Below are positions 1 to 11,409 of a stretch of DNA of 64,000 nucleotides, piece by piece. The position numbers were made by a program, and so were the translations under genes. The DNA lies in assembly GCA_001683735.1 (NCBI GenBank), contig LUGG01000031.1:434001-498000 (forward strand). Reading direction: 5' to 3'. The stretch comes from Grifola frondosa (lineage: Eukaryota; Basidiomycota; Agaricomycetes; Polyporales; Grifolaceae). Each line of letters starts with the position of its first letter. Positions within the stretch are counted from its first letter, which is position 1. The notes beneath the pieces were generated by a model that worked only from the letters and a program-made list of their open reading frames with translations, was not told the origin of the DNA and searched no databases.

Positions 1-544
1 AATAGCGCTAGCTAGAGCTATTGTACGACAAAGCAAACTCCTGATTCTGGATGAAGGTAAGCAGTATGCCTATTTAGAAACGGACGCAGTAACAAAGTTT
101 TACCGGATAGCGACCTCCTCGATTGGTTAGATTTCCCTATTTGATTCCCTTCAGCAGCTGATCAATATGATATAGACTATAAGACAGACGCAATTATCCA
201 AACATCACTTCGGAACGAACTTCGCAAAGACGTTACGCTTCTAACTGTTGCGCATCGTTTGCAGACCATCATGGATGCGGACAAAATTGTAAGTGCTTAT
301 TTAGCAGGATCATTTCTCGCATACCGACCGTCTCATCTCACAGTTGGTCCTGGACGCGGGCCGCATCGTAAGTCCTCGAGTCTTCTTTGAAACACGATGG
401 TGCCTTATTTGCTATGCGAAGATCGAATTTGACACGCCAAGTGAACTGCTGAAAAATGAGAAGGGTATGCTGCGCGCTTTGGTAGACGAGAGTGGAGATA
501 GAGCAGCTCTATGTGCTATGGCAAACGGCACGTCTGCGTCGTGA
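1..544 (+). CDS. ABC transporter, C-terminal nucleotide-binding domain (partial, 5' end outside window)
   Basis: Four exons encode the end of an ABC ATPase domain. The first begins ALARAIVRQSKLLILDE, which is the region after the signature motif plus Walker B. It is followed by ATSSID (D-loop), a switch/H-loop in VAHRLQTIMDADKI, then LDAGRI and EFDTPSELL. Introns are roughly 60-115 (GTAAGC donor), 130-178, 289-341 and 370-420, all phase-consistent. The spelling ATSSIDYKTDAIIQ and the EFDTPSELL tail are typical of full-length ABCC/MRP-type multidrug or conjugate exporters, so the second NBD of such a protein is the likely identity. Substrate cannot be told from this piece. The stop is the TGA at 542-544. 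Only the last ~120 residues are visible, so nothing can be said about the membrane domains. Confidence 0.85.
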
Positions 545-885
545 AGGCGACTGAAGTATACGATATGTGTACCAAGAGTACCAAACCTCATCGAGAGGGT
601 ATATATCCGCGGCTATCATTGGCATCGTAAGATTAATCGATGCTTCAGAGTGATCGTTAATATTTTCAGTGTCTAGATTTGACAGTCTCTAAAGCTCATG
701 TTCGTTGTGTTTGCCTAAACTGTTCTTTCGCTGACCCGGCTGTCGAAATCCCCCTTGTAAACTCCACGTATCTGCAGATAGCCGCTCTACAGGTATAAAT
801 ACTTCGAAGTGAGTCCTGTAACCGATATAATTATACCTCTACCTCCCAAACTCCACCTCCCAAATTCCACCTTCCAAGCTCCTTC
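545..885. other. intergenic: 3' flank of ABC gene and leader of exonuclease gene
   Basis: No gene seen. The last 50 bases before the downstream ATG are strongly pyrimidine-rich (C/T tracts at about 836-885). That is a common fungal core-promoter or leader feature and supports the ATG at 886. Confidence 0.4.
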
Positions 886-1960
886 ATGGCGCCTTCACCT
901 ACTCGATACACATATTGCATGACATATGCTTCTGCTGCGGATGCTATGGCAATTCTATCCCGCTCTGCGTATCTAATCCTGGACTGCGAAGGACGTACGA
1001 TCGGCTGTGTGGGTGGCGCTCTGAGCATACTCGCCATCGGCACCGCCAATGCATCCGAAATATTCCTTTTTGACGTTGTTGCCCTGGCAGACAAGAATCA
1101 CAGCTCCCTAGCTCCCCTTTTACAACTCTTGCGCAGCGAGGAGATCCCGAAGATTGTCTGGGATGGACGATCGGATGCTCTCGAACTCCTCCTTACGTAT
1201 GACGTGGTGCTGGGAGGGGTTTTGGATCTTCAGCTTGCCGAAGTGATCTCACGCGCCGCTGTGCGCGGAGGAGGCCGGCGTAGGCTGAAATGGTTGGCCA
1301 CGAGTTACTTCCGAAAAATTGCTGCAGAGGTGCACGCCAACCCATCGATGTTTGACGATATACACACGGTCATTGGTCTGGATAAGTGTCTTCAACAATG
1401 CTCTGTGGCCGTAGGCCAGACAAAGGATCGTAAAGTGATTTTCATCACAGTAGGTCTTTTATGTGATATTAAGCAGATCATTATCCGTTATAGCTGCAGT
1501 CGTCGCGCTTCACGCATCGAAAGGCAGCGAAGTGTGGATGGAACGGCCGCTCCAGCCACGACTCTTACAGTACGCCGCCCACGATATTCAATTGATCGGG
1601 TTACTGTACGCGCATTTCCTCCGCGTCGGCTGGATCCGCCGCGGGAGGGCGGCGCATGCTTTGCTCCGAGAGCAGTCCACACGTTATATCCGTGTCTGGA
1701 CGTCGAGAGACCAAAAGACCCTTATTAACGACCTCGGCTTGGGAGTTTTCGTGCCCATGGACACCTTCACAGCTCTCAGTGAGGACAAGGAGAAACACGA
1801 TTGTGTTTCATGCAAGCGGGAGCTCACACAGACCTGTTTCACCGTGAGGAAGGCAACTGGGAAGCTGCAGAGGAAGCGGTGCTGTCGTTTATGCGAGGTG
1901 ACTGCAAGAAATAAGCGGAGGCCGATTGATGAATCTTGGGTGGAGATAATGACGGAGTAG
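886..1960 (+). CDS. 3'-5' exonuclease domain protein (DEDD superfamily, EXD/Egalitarian-like)
   Basis: Two exons, 886-1429 and 1500-1960, with a 70 bp intron starting GTAAAG and ending CTGCAG. They join in phase to give 334 residues. The exonuclease core is recognisable. Exo I is LILDCEG (D and E about residue 31), Exo II is KIVWDGRSDALELL, and Exo III is YAAHDIQLIGLLY, where the spacing of Y/H and D fits a DEDD nuclease. VLDLQLAEV and GSEVWMERPL are family landmarks. The C-terminus carries CxxC pairs (CVSCKREL, CCRLC) that could bind zinc. The family resembles EXD1-like proteins that act on RNA or DNA 3' ends. Whether this one is catalytically active, and on what substrate, is not shown. It converges on the GPH transporter gene. 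Confidence 0.85.
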
Positions 1961-2300
1961 ATCCATGTGCTTGCATCTTTTGGTCACATATTTCTCTTGA
2001 AGTCGGGGCCTATTTGGGTTTCAGCTGGCCACCTCGTGTGCATACTTTTCTTCTTGCCTTCCATATGGTCATCCTTAAACTGCTCTTCGATATACCGTCG
2101 AACTCTGCAGCAACTCTGCAGCACGACATTGCTCGTGGTGTCCTCCTCTTCCGTATCGTCGCCAAACATTCATCAATCTTGGACTTATCCGTGTGTCTCT
2201 CTCTAGCCCATCGACAGACATCTACAAGTATTAATTTACATAAAACACAAGTATAATACTTTAAATGAAGTCCATGAATGCAAGGCACGTACAAAGAGTG
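1961..2300. other. convergent intergenic region
   Basis: Between two genes transcribed toward each other. It presumably holds both 3' UTRs. No conserved reading frame or repeat was seen. Confidence 0.4.
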
Positions 2301-4975
2301 CTACTGATGTCGGAGCTCACGCGCCAGTCGTATAGTCAACACGAATGCTACCGCAGCAGCAATGCCTCCCAGCCTGCATGAACCACCCCCGCCATCAGCC
2401 ATTGTACTAATGTTTCCCAGAGCCAAGGAGCACGTACCGAAATATAACAGCATACGAGTTAGGTCCGCCACCCCTCGTAAAGACAGCTTCTCTAGCGAGC
2501 AACCCCAACGTTCCAGTGGATGTGGCATTAGTCTGACTAGAGGTATCGTTCCCGGCGCCGGGATAGCCGTCATGCTGGGGGTCAGTTATCGCTGATACTT
2601 TGCGCGGTTCGAGAAGAGCGAAGATAATAGACGCGATGCCTGTCATGAAAAACTGTGGCATCACTATGAAGACGTTGTGGATGCCCTGCATCCCATCGCT
2701 ATCGTCAGAGCGTCAAACAAGGCATAGAGATAGAGACGACGAACGAGTATGATGCCCGCTTTCGCGGCAAGCCCGCTCCCAACTGCACCTTCTTCACGCA
2801 AAGTTTCGTCGTCGGACAGCACGCCCGAATGCACGTCGAGATGGCTCATATGCGCTGAGAGATTCCCCATGACGACCTCGCTGCGCTCGCGGGGCTCCTC
2901 GTCTTGACTGTCCATCGACGCGGACGACGTGAAGGAGCGCACCTCCGCCGTGAGCATGTCGTGCTCGTCCTCCGCATCGTCATCTTCGCCGACAAGGAAC
3001 TGCCGCTCCTGCTCGTCCACCGCGAGACCGATGTCGCTGGAACGACGGCGCGTGCGTGTGTCATGCAGCACGATGGAGCCCGCGTCTTCATTCGCGGGTT
3101 GGTCTTCAGTGAGTATTGCTTCTGCGAGCTATTCGCAAGAGGGATAAGAATCGATGGACAAACCGCCCAAACGACGGCACAGAAAGACCTGACAACATAC
3201 CAGGGAAAACGGGGCCCATTGCGTGATGGACCATGAAAATCCTGTCAGGGTCGTGAAAAGTGTCGCGCCCCATACGCTCGAATAAAAGCTGCGGAGAAGG
3301 ATAAAACGTCAGCACTGGCAGCATACACAACACGGAGAATACTCACAATGTCGCCAGCATGCACACCGCAAATAGTAGGTGCGACACCGCCCAAAGTGTT
3401 ACGAGGTGCACCTTTATGCGGTCATACCACACCGCCCACCGGTTCCGTGCCTGCCCAAGGCCGCGCTCGAGCAGGCGCCGGCTGCTCGCGGCTTCGGGCA
3501 CGAAGAATGGGAGTACAATGGTGGCCCCCAGGTTGAGCAAAGAACTGTAGAATAGTGCACGCGACCCAAGGCGCGTCGCCTCCGCGTCCAGAGCCGGGTC
3601 TTCCGCGGGGATGTCTGGGAACGCACGCTTGTGCAAGTCGCCGATGAATGCCGTCGTGTAGAAGAGCACTGGGAACCAGCCAACCCAGGAACTGCGTAGA
3701 GGGTACGTTAGAGCAGATCAGAGTGGTACGGCGGAAACTAACAAGAATTGGATCACACACTAGGAGCATGCGATTAGCTGGAGAGATTGGCGAGAGAGAC
3801 GAGAAACATACGATTTGCCGGATTACTGGTGGCAGTGTGAGTGCATTTATCCATAGTTCTTTGAGCTCCGCAGCGAAGCTCTTCTTCTCTGAGTGTCTGT
3901 GAATCAATTAGACAAGTGAATAAGATATTTTGTGTATAGAAACTTACTTTTCGGCTACTATCACCTTCTCCTTGGTGCAAAACGCCGTTATGGCGTGCAT
4001 TATAATAAGCAAGAAAGATCCAACGATCGACAAGACCTCCAATTCAGTGTTTCCAAAGAAGGGAAATACCGCTGTCATATCGACATTGCCACTGCAAAGC
4101 AATCTCAGAGATGCGCGCGCGCATGGAAGAAAGACAGACGAACACAAAGTAACCTGCAACACTCCCGATACCAAGCATACGCGCCGCCCACGCATTTCCG
4201 TCGGCTTGTTCTCTCGAAGGTAAAGTGTCTACTATTAAGGCTCGATCGACAGCTTGTACTATAACACCAGGTCATCAGGCAACCAGAAGTCACAATGCAT
4301 ATAGGGCAAAGACGAACCTGCATTTATTGAGAAGTCTATCGTAAACAGTGCCAATATCGCTAACCATATTGTCAAGATATGGTTCTAACAACCCGCACAG
4401 AGCAAAAATCATAAACCCCTTGCGATTCATGCATGAATGTGTCCTACATACCGCTATGGACCCTAATGGGGTGAAGAGAGTTGCAAACGGTCGGGTGAAA
4501 CCCAAGAGCAGCATCGCAGAAGTGCATATGATTGTCCCGAGTAGCATGTAAGGTCTCCGACGACCGAGACGTGATTTTGAGTTGTCAGAAAGAACTCCTG
4601 TTCAAGATGTGGATTCAGACAATCCCCATGAATGCTCATATGTTCGCATACCAACGAGAGGTTGAACAACTAGTCCCGAAACAGGACCTGCGAGAAACAC
4701 CATCGCCACGGCGGACTTGGAAAGACCAAGGGATATGAGGTATGGTGTTCCTTCATATGACACTCGTGAAGGTTATGGGTGGCTGAGCGGAATTGCAGGG
4801 GCATACCGTATGACATTTCCACCGACCATAATACTTGTACGCCAAGAAGACCGACAGTGATGGCAGGGAGCTGTGCCCATCTTGGTCCGAGGATTTTTGA
4901 GACTCCCGCGAAATGAGCAGAGTCGTCGCGGTCGCCGCCGTCCTCTGCAAGAGGGATGGCTGAGAAGCCAGTCAT
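2301..4975 (-). CDS. GPH-family sugar:proton symporter (sucrose/alpha-glucoside transporter-like)
   Basis: A gene of about twelve exons that can be joined in phase throughout. The N-terminus has ATVGLLGVQ-type TM1 followed by GTPYLISLGLSKS, and then VGVLSDNSKSRLGRRRPYM, the loop 2-3 RxGRRRP motif of glycoside-pentoside-hexuronide symporters. VQAVDRALIVDTLPSREQA and GNAWAARMLGIGSVAG lie in the TM4-5 region, WVGWFPVLFYTTAFIGDL in TM7, and an acidic loop (DDDAEDEHD) follows. The tail is GGIAAAVAFVLTIRLAREL. Checked introns include 4751-4806, 4598-4651 and 2374-2437. The order and motifs match fungal Sut1-like plasma-membrane or vacuolar transporters that import disaccharides with protons. The exact sugar is inferred from the family only. 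All parts are present and no internal stop is needed. The start is the only ATG ahead of TM1 and lies 382 bp from the divergent ETF-QO start. Confidence 0.85.
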
Positions 4976-5357
4976 GATTCCATCAACCTGACTTCAGGTA
5001 CAATTAAAAATTCAAGGGGATAACTGAGAAGAGAAATATTCTAGAAGCTCGGGGAGGAAATGCAATGGAGGACGCTGGAGTCGTCGACTGCGGTGCCACC
5101 TGTTGCTCATCGCAGGCGATGGTCACAGCAGTGCCCAAGGTCTTTCTAATATATGGTGGACCGCTGGCACTCCGGGGTACGACCACGTGATAATTCCCCG
5201 GAATGCGGAGGCAGGGATTCCGAGAGCGCGTCCGATCGTGGAGTGACCTATCACGCCTCCTCAGTTTCTGTTCCGTGGCTCTTCCGGTCTGCTTTATATT
5301 CTCCACCTCCCCAGAATCCTGGTTACGTTGTCACTCGCAGTGGTCTCAAGCTGCGAG
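4976..5357. promoter_or_regulatory. divergent promoter region (GPH transporter / ETF-QO)
   Basis: 382 bp separate the two divergent start codons. No clear TATA box or known operator could be assigned by eye. Confidence 0.35.
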
Positions 5358-7612
5358 ATGCTGCGAGTAAAAAACAAGTCAGCGGTGGTTCTCCGCCTCG
5401 TACGTTCGCTACACTCCACCCCTCGCGTGCGACGAGAACGTTTCGACCCGAGCAATGTCGAACGGGCTTCGGACGAGGTGGACGTGTGCATCGTCGGCGG
5501 AGGACCTGCAGGACTCAGCGCGGCCATTCGCCTGAAACAGCTCGAGCAGGAGAAGGGCCGCGAAATCCGTGTCGTTGTGCTTGAAAAAGGAGGCGAAGTT
5601 GGTGAGTCGCCTCTACGAAGAATTTCAGAGACTCTTCGTTTGGAAGGTCCTGGATCAGACTATCTTGTTGGTCTGGTTTCGGACATTCCAAAACAATAAT
5701 ATGGTTGTGTGATGCTTGACGAAGGTAAGAAGTACATGTATACTGATACGGTTCATCCAGGCTCGCACATCCTCTCCGGAGCAGTAATTGAGCCCCGTGC
5801 GTTGAATGAGCTGCTCCCTAACTGGCAGGAGCGGTCAGGACATCCCCTTACCCAGCCCACGACCCACACCTCCATGCGTTTCTTCACCAAATCGCACTCG
5901 ATTCGGATCCCGCAACCGCCGCAAATGGCGAAAATGGGCACATATGTTGTGTCGCTCTCGCAGGTTACTGCATGGCTGGGCAGCATCGCAGAGGAGCTCG
6001 GCGTGGAGGTGTACCCCGGTTTCGCGGGTGCGGGGCTTGTGTATAGCTCGGACGGGCGAAGCGTGCTCGGCGTGCGTACGAACGAGGTTGGGCTCGACCG
6101 CGCAGGTCGGATGAAAGACGCATTCGAGCCCGGGATGGAGTTCCGTGCTCGGGTGACGCTGCTCGCAGAGGGTGCGCACGGATCGTTGTCGAAGGAGGCG
6201 ATTCGCCGGTTCCACCTGCGCGAGAACAGCGACCCGCAGACGTACGGACTCGGCGTGAAAGAGGTTTGGCGCATTGACCCGAAGAAGCATCGTCCGGGCC
6301 AGGTCGTGCACACGATGGGCTGGCCCCTCGACTGGCGGACCTACGGCGGAGGATGGGTGTACCATATGGCTGACTCGCTCGTCACGCTCGGGCTTGTGGT
6401 AGGACTGGACTACGCGAATCCGTACTTGAGTCCTTACAGAGAACTTCAGGTGTGTGGTGTCGAAGGGTTTCCCATCTGCGTGTTTAATGCCATTGCAGCG
6501 GATGAAACATCACCCCTACTTCTCAGAACTGCTTTCGGGCGACTCAACTCGCATCGCGTATGGTGCCCGGGTGCTCAATGAGGGTGGTCTGCAATCCATC
6601 CCCAAGCTTCACTTCCCCGGTGGAGCGCTGATTGGCTGCTCTGCGGGCTTCGTGAACGTCGCCAAGATCAAGGGCACGCACAACGCGATGAAGAGCGGCA
6701 TGCTCGCCGCGGAGGCCGCCTTCGATGCAATCTCCACACAAGAGCCTGAGTCTCCCTCCGAGGATACGATCGCGGATATGAGTAAGTACGAGGAGGCGCT
6801 GCGCGCGAGCTGGGTGTGGTCGGATTTGCACGAGGTGCGCAACGTACGCCCATCGTTCAACACGCCGCTCAGGCTCTGGGGCGGCGTCGCGTACTCGGGC
6901 ATCGACACGCTCCTCCTGCGCGGCCGCACTCCATGGACGTTCCGCAACAAATCGAAGTTGAGTGACGCGGCGCATACGCTCAAGGCGAGCCAGTGCAAGC
7001 CGATCGAGTACCCGCCGTTCAACCCCCGCTCTCTACGGACCTCCTTACGAGCCTTGCGCTCACGGGCACGAACCACGCGGAGGACCAGCCCGTGCACTTG
7101 CGCGTGCGAAGCTATGGCGGGCACCCCGGCGACTCGGGCTTCGAGGGCTCTGCGGAGAAGGGCCCGGAGACGGAGCAGTTTGTGGAGGGCGCGGAAGTGC
7201 GGCGGCATCATGTCCAGGTTAACGTCGGTGAGTATGCTGGCCTCCTCGGCCGAGGGTGTCCTGCACAGGTGTATGAGTATGTGGATAGCGAAGGCGAGGC
7301 GGCTGTCCCAGAGGGCGAGGATGCGGAGCTGAAGAAGACCGAGAATGCCTCATGGGGAGGGAAGAAGCTGGTCATCAACTCCCAGGTATGTTTATTCGAT
7401 AGTGGTATGGCATGGTTACTCATCGTTTTTTGGTATATGAAATTTTGAAATGATAGAATTGCATCCACTGCAAGTTCTGCGACGTGAAGGTGCCCACGCA
7501 AGATATTACGTGGACTGTGCCTGAGGGTGGAGGAGGACCCAAGTACAGTAAGTAATTATGCATCGTCTTATCAGGCCAATCTAATAGCCCGTTCTGTGTA
7601 GCTGTCACATAG
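5358..7612 (+). CDS. Electron transfer flavoprotein-ubiquinone oxidoreductase, mitochondrial (one frameshift in the sequence)
   Basis: This inner-mitochondrial-membrane enzyme passes electrons from ETF (fatty-acid and amino-acid oxidation) to ubiquinone. The first ATG (MLRVKNKS) opens an Arg-rich, acid-free presequence. [13 protein letters not shown] is the FAD dinucleotide-binding motif. [28 protein letters not shown] and [14 protein letters not shown] are family hallmarks. The C-terminal 4Fe-4S ligands are in GCPAQVYEY and [15 protein letters not shown]. Introns are 5602-5760 (159 bp, long here), 6450-6498, 7386-7456 and 7548-7601. Upstream of the C-run 7023-7027 the frame reads [11 protein letters not shown], and the conserved continuation [18 protein letters not shown] is in the next frame. 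One extra C restores it. I read this as an assembly deletion, because everything else is intact. It is divergent from the GPH transporter. Confidence 0.9.
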
Positions 7613-8196
7613 ATGAAAATTATCATGGAGACAATATCCATGGCGCCTGTTATTCACTGTCTTGCGTGCCTTGATATCAGCTCAATGCAGGCCATGGCTC
7701 TGGTCTAATGACATCAGGAGCCATTTATGAAGATAGTGCCACAGAAAATAGTGTGGCGTTGTTAGCGTAGGGAGGCTTCTATTTAGCGGTGTATTGTGGG
7801 CAGGGATGCAGATGTAGCAACATAGTTGTATATGAGACCACCCTTCAATCCTACGTGTGTGCGTTGAATATTACGTCCCTATGTCTGCTAGTATATTTGA
7901 ACAAACGAAGTTCGAATATCTATCTATCCGCTTGTATAGGATTGTATCCGCTTTTTTGAATGCAATCCCAAGGAACTTAATGATCAATCTTCTATATTTG
8001 GTACCCGCTGGCTGTAGATAGCAGATCTAAAGCAGATCGATCAAAGGCGTTAACGGTCGTGTTTATCTCCTTGGACCGTCCATCCTCTGTCGTCTTCGAC
8101 CTCGTCGTGCTCATTCTCCAGCTCACTGTTCTAACACTCCGTCCTCAACATCCTCTCTCAGCGCCCCCACTCACACTTCTGTGCTCAAAACAGAAA
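7613..8196. other. intergenic, 3' flank of ETF-QO and promoter of QNG1
   Basis: 584 bp with no convincing reading frame. AT content rises around 7850-8040. The last 130 bases before the ATG are C/T-rich and probably the 5' leader of the downstream gene. Confidence 0.35.
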
Positions 8197-9803
8197 ATGA
8201 ATGTAAAGCTCACCGAAACGGAGACTGCCGCATACCTCCGCACCCTTCCCGCTATCCGCGAACGCTGCGCGCGTGTGCACAACCTTGCGAAGGATGGTAA
8301 GCTCGAGTACTTCGAATACCATCCGGAGAAGGAAGCGGATGCCGCTGCATTTTGCATCGACATCATCAAAGTAAGCTCTCCGATGATACCTGATATTCTC
8401 ATGTGTGACACGCTCGTCCGCTGCAGCGCGATTTCGACACCGATTTTTCATCTGTGAGTGGTTTCCTGTGACAACACCCTGTGTGTATCGAACTCTGCAT
8501 AGATCCCACCCCACGGCCGTTGGAGACACCTCGACGCGGGCAGACCACGGGTGGAACCGCTCATCGCTAAATGGAAGGCATCGCCGTCCCCTCCCGACCT
8601 CAAAGAGACGTCCAAGCGCCTCATCGACCTCTTTCTCGTCTCAGTCCTCCTCGATGCAGGTGCGGGCGACTCGTGGTCGTATCTCGAGGAGGACTTCGGC
8701 GAGAAGTTCTCGCGCTCGGAGGGGCTCGCCGTCGCCAGCATCCACATGTTCACCGAAGGCCTCTTTTCTGGGGACAGCAGCAACCCGTATCGGGTAGATG
8801 GTATGCGTTCTTACCTGTTATTTCAGCAGCATTATTTACATCGTACATTAGCCGATGGACTTTCGCGTATTACAGTATCGAATGTTTCTAGCGCTCTGCA
8901 AGTCAGTGATTCCAACCCGATGGTAGGCGTCGCCGGCCGTACATCACTCCTCACTAACCTTAGTGCCGCGCTCCGCGCGAGTCCAACCTACTTCGGACCT
9001 GACGCACGTCCCGGCAACCTCGTCGGTACGCATAGCCGCACTCTCATTCCCCGTCCAGCTACTAAATCCTGACACCGGCAGACTTCCTCGAGCGCGAGTC
9101 GGTCGCTGACGGGCCCACGCGACGCGTGCACGTTTTTGCGCTGTGGACGGCACTCATCGAGGGCCTCGCGCCGATCTGGCCCGCGACGCGCACTTCGCTC
9201 GGCGGCGTGCCCCTTGGAGATGTCTGGCCGTGCGCCGCACTCGGCGGCGAGCTCGTCCCGTTCCACAAGCTCACCGGCTGGATCGCGTACAGCCTTCTCG
9301 AGCCGCTCGAGCGCGTGCTCGGGTGGAAGATTGAGGGCCGTGAGTACATGACGGGCCTCCCGGAATATCGCAATGGTGCGTGCGCGTGCGGTCGCGGTGG
9401 CGATATGCTTGATTGTGTACAAATATGCAGGCGGGCTCCTTGTTGACCTTGGCGTCCTCACGCTGAAGCCCGGGGCCCTCTCTCAATCATTCTTCCCCGA
9501 TCCGAAATCAGGCATCCCGAGATTGCCCCCGTCGCACCCTGCTGTCGTTGAGTGGCGTGCTATGACCGTGATTGAGCTGCGAGTATTCATCGCATCTAGT
9601 AGTTGATTGCAGCTGACTTTGGATGCAGGGATAGAATTGCGGACGCGATCCGCGCCCAGCTCGGTCTGACCGCAGAACAGCTAACTCTTGCCCAAGTGCT
9701 CGAGAGCGCGACGTGGAAGGGTGGACGAGAGATCGCGCGGCTGCGCCGTCCAGCGAAGGGCGGTCCGCCGATCGATATCGAGAGCGATGGCACCGTGTTT
9801 TGA
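8197..9803 (+). CDS. QNG1: Queuosine 5'-phosphate N-glycosylase/hydrolase (DUF2419 queuosine salvage protein)
   Basis: Proteins of this family release queuine base from queuosine 5'-phosphate so that it can be reinserted into tRNA. The reading starts MNVKLTETETAAYLRTLP and continues through ASIHMFTEGLFSGD, SNPYRVDG, SNPMVGVAGRTSLL, HVFALWTALIEGLAPIWPA, PFHKLTGWIAYSLLEPLE, GLPEYRNGGLLVDLGVL and DRIADAIRAQLGL. This is the order of the family from end to end. In-phase introns are 8371-8426, 8454-8502, 8801-8875, one near 9026-9082, one near 9375-9430 and one near 9590-9625. No break was found. The protein ends SDGTVF at the TGA ending at 9803, 125 bp from the convergent histidinol phosphatase stop. 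A second queuosine gene (QTRT2 type) lies at 48.3-50.2 kb. Confidence 0.88.
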
Positions 9804-9928
9804 GTGTCTCAGTCTATCTACTGAACAACGACGTCGACGATGCCCTTGTTCATTAGCAAAGCAGGGACCATTCCATCGATAGTTTAGTAACGGAGGATAT
9901 CAGGATCTCAAATTAACAATGGTTATTC

Positions 9929-11006
9929 CTACGAGATCCTATCTTCCACGACTATTGTGTCCCGCGCCCAGAACGGGTGCTCCCACCATGACACTTCCAC
10001 CTTTCGGGGTAGCATATGTCTACCACCAGCATTCACATTCTCTGAGTGTTCCAACATCCATAATTCAGATATTCCCACCCCCCGTAGGTATGCAGCCATC
10101 GGGCCGTAGTTGAGCCCGACAGCGTGCGGCCCATGGCTATCATCAGAGAGCGCAAAGTTGCCATTATTTTCGAGGATTATCTGTCCACCGCATGTACATG
10201 AAATGCTTGAATTTTTAGTGTAAGCATGATAAATCTACCTTCACGACGTCTTCGCCAGGATATGCAGCGTTCCACCCTTTCCTCAACGCCGCGGCGTTAA
10301 ATTCGAATAATGCGCCGTAACTGATTGCGTATTTCACGTTCCGCTTGAGCTTATCCAGTGCGTGCGGATAATCGCCAAACTGCAGCCCAGGGTTGTACAG
10401 CCGACACAAATCGAAATGCCCAACGACTTCCGGGTGGAAACGGCGCAGCAGCTCGTACTGCGCGTCAAAGTAGGAACACAGGAATGCCTCCATCCGGAGA
10501 TGACCCGCATTCTCCGATTTCTCGACCGCGAAGCTGTTCAGCGACCGCTCGAAGGTTGCGAGGTCGAAGTCGATGGGGATCTCATTGACGTGATGCACGG
10601 ATCCGACGACATATTCGATGCGCCCTGCATGCTGCCCGAGGAGCTCGGCGAGCCTGTCAAGGTCCACGGGAGTGATGGACTCCGTCTCGAGGCCGACCAA
10701 CAGCGCGATGCGCCCCGCGTATTTGCTCTTCAGGCGGTGTGCCTCCTCGAGGAAACCACAAAACTGAGCCGCGAGGTCTTCGAGCGAGTGTCCTTGCTGG
10801 GGCCCGTCGGGCGGTCATCGCGGTGCGCAAGAGGGGAGGGTATGTACCTCTTCGGGATAGAGATCCGCAGTGCGGTAGCGCGGGACGTGCTCGGTTAGGC
10901 CGTACACCTCGAAGCCCTGCTTGATGGCTTCGAGGACGACGTCTTCGAGGGTGCCCGAGGCATGCTTACAGAATTGTCCGGAATGCGAGTGATGGCTGTA
11001 AGGCAT
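9929..11006 (-). CDS. Histidinol-phosphatase (PHP family)
   Basis: Hydrolyses L-histidinol phosphate in histidine biosynthesis (HIS2/HisK type, PHP metallophosphoesterase fold). It begins with the metal-binding HHSHSGQFCKHA, then GLTEHVPR. VGLETESI, GSVHHVNEIPIDFD and EVVGHFDL follow, and LSDDSHGPHAVGLNYG near the end supplies the remaining His/Asp ligands. Three exons: the introns are 10797-10847 (51 bp) and 10181-10238 (58 bp), both in phase. The C-terminal exon runs past the point where the long frame appears to stop, ending WARDTIVVEDRIS at 9929. Length (about 320 residues) fits the fungal family. The start codon is at the HHSHSG motif, as expected for an N-terminal metal site. It is divergent from the membrane protein gene at 11410. 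Confidence 0.88.
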
Positions 11007-11409
11007 GTAGGAGAGGCGACATGTTTATTTTTGATTTCTGAGATAAGAATTTCTTAATATCACATGACACATATACAGACTACATACTGACTATGTAGAT
11101 ATTTTTTAAGGTCGATTAATTTTTAATTTTGGCTGAAATAAGTTGTTCTTAATTACCATAAGGGGTTAACAACACGTCAATTGACGCCGCGGGTAAGCCT
11201 TGCGCGTGTTTGGGGCGATGGCACAGCTGGTGGCCGTCCATCACCGTGCTCATCGCGAGCCTCGACTCCCGTGGCATTTCGAAGACGACAATACTCTCGT
11301 GCGTGCTCTCAGAATACCATCTAGCAACATTCCGTACTGATACCTGCCACCCCGCTTTTCCAGCGATTTCCTCACCGCGAGGATCCTACGAGGCGAATCC
11401 TAGGCAGGC
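11007..11409. other. AT-rich divergent intergenic region
   Basis: About 150 bases (11030-11180) are markedly AT-rich with TTAATTTTT-type runs. The rest resembles ordinary promoter sequence for the two divergent genes. No terminal inverted repeat was found. Confidence 0.35.

Noticed and set aside
5753..6365. Long antisense frames (186 and 176 codons) across ETF-QO
   Set aside because: Shadows of the strongly biased ETF-QO exon. The sense strand carries unmistakable family motifs.
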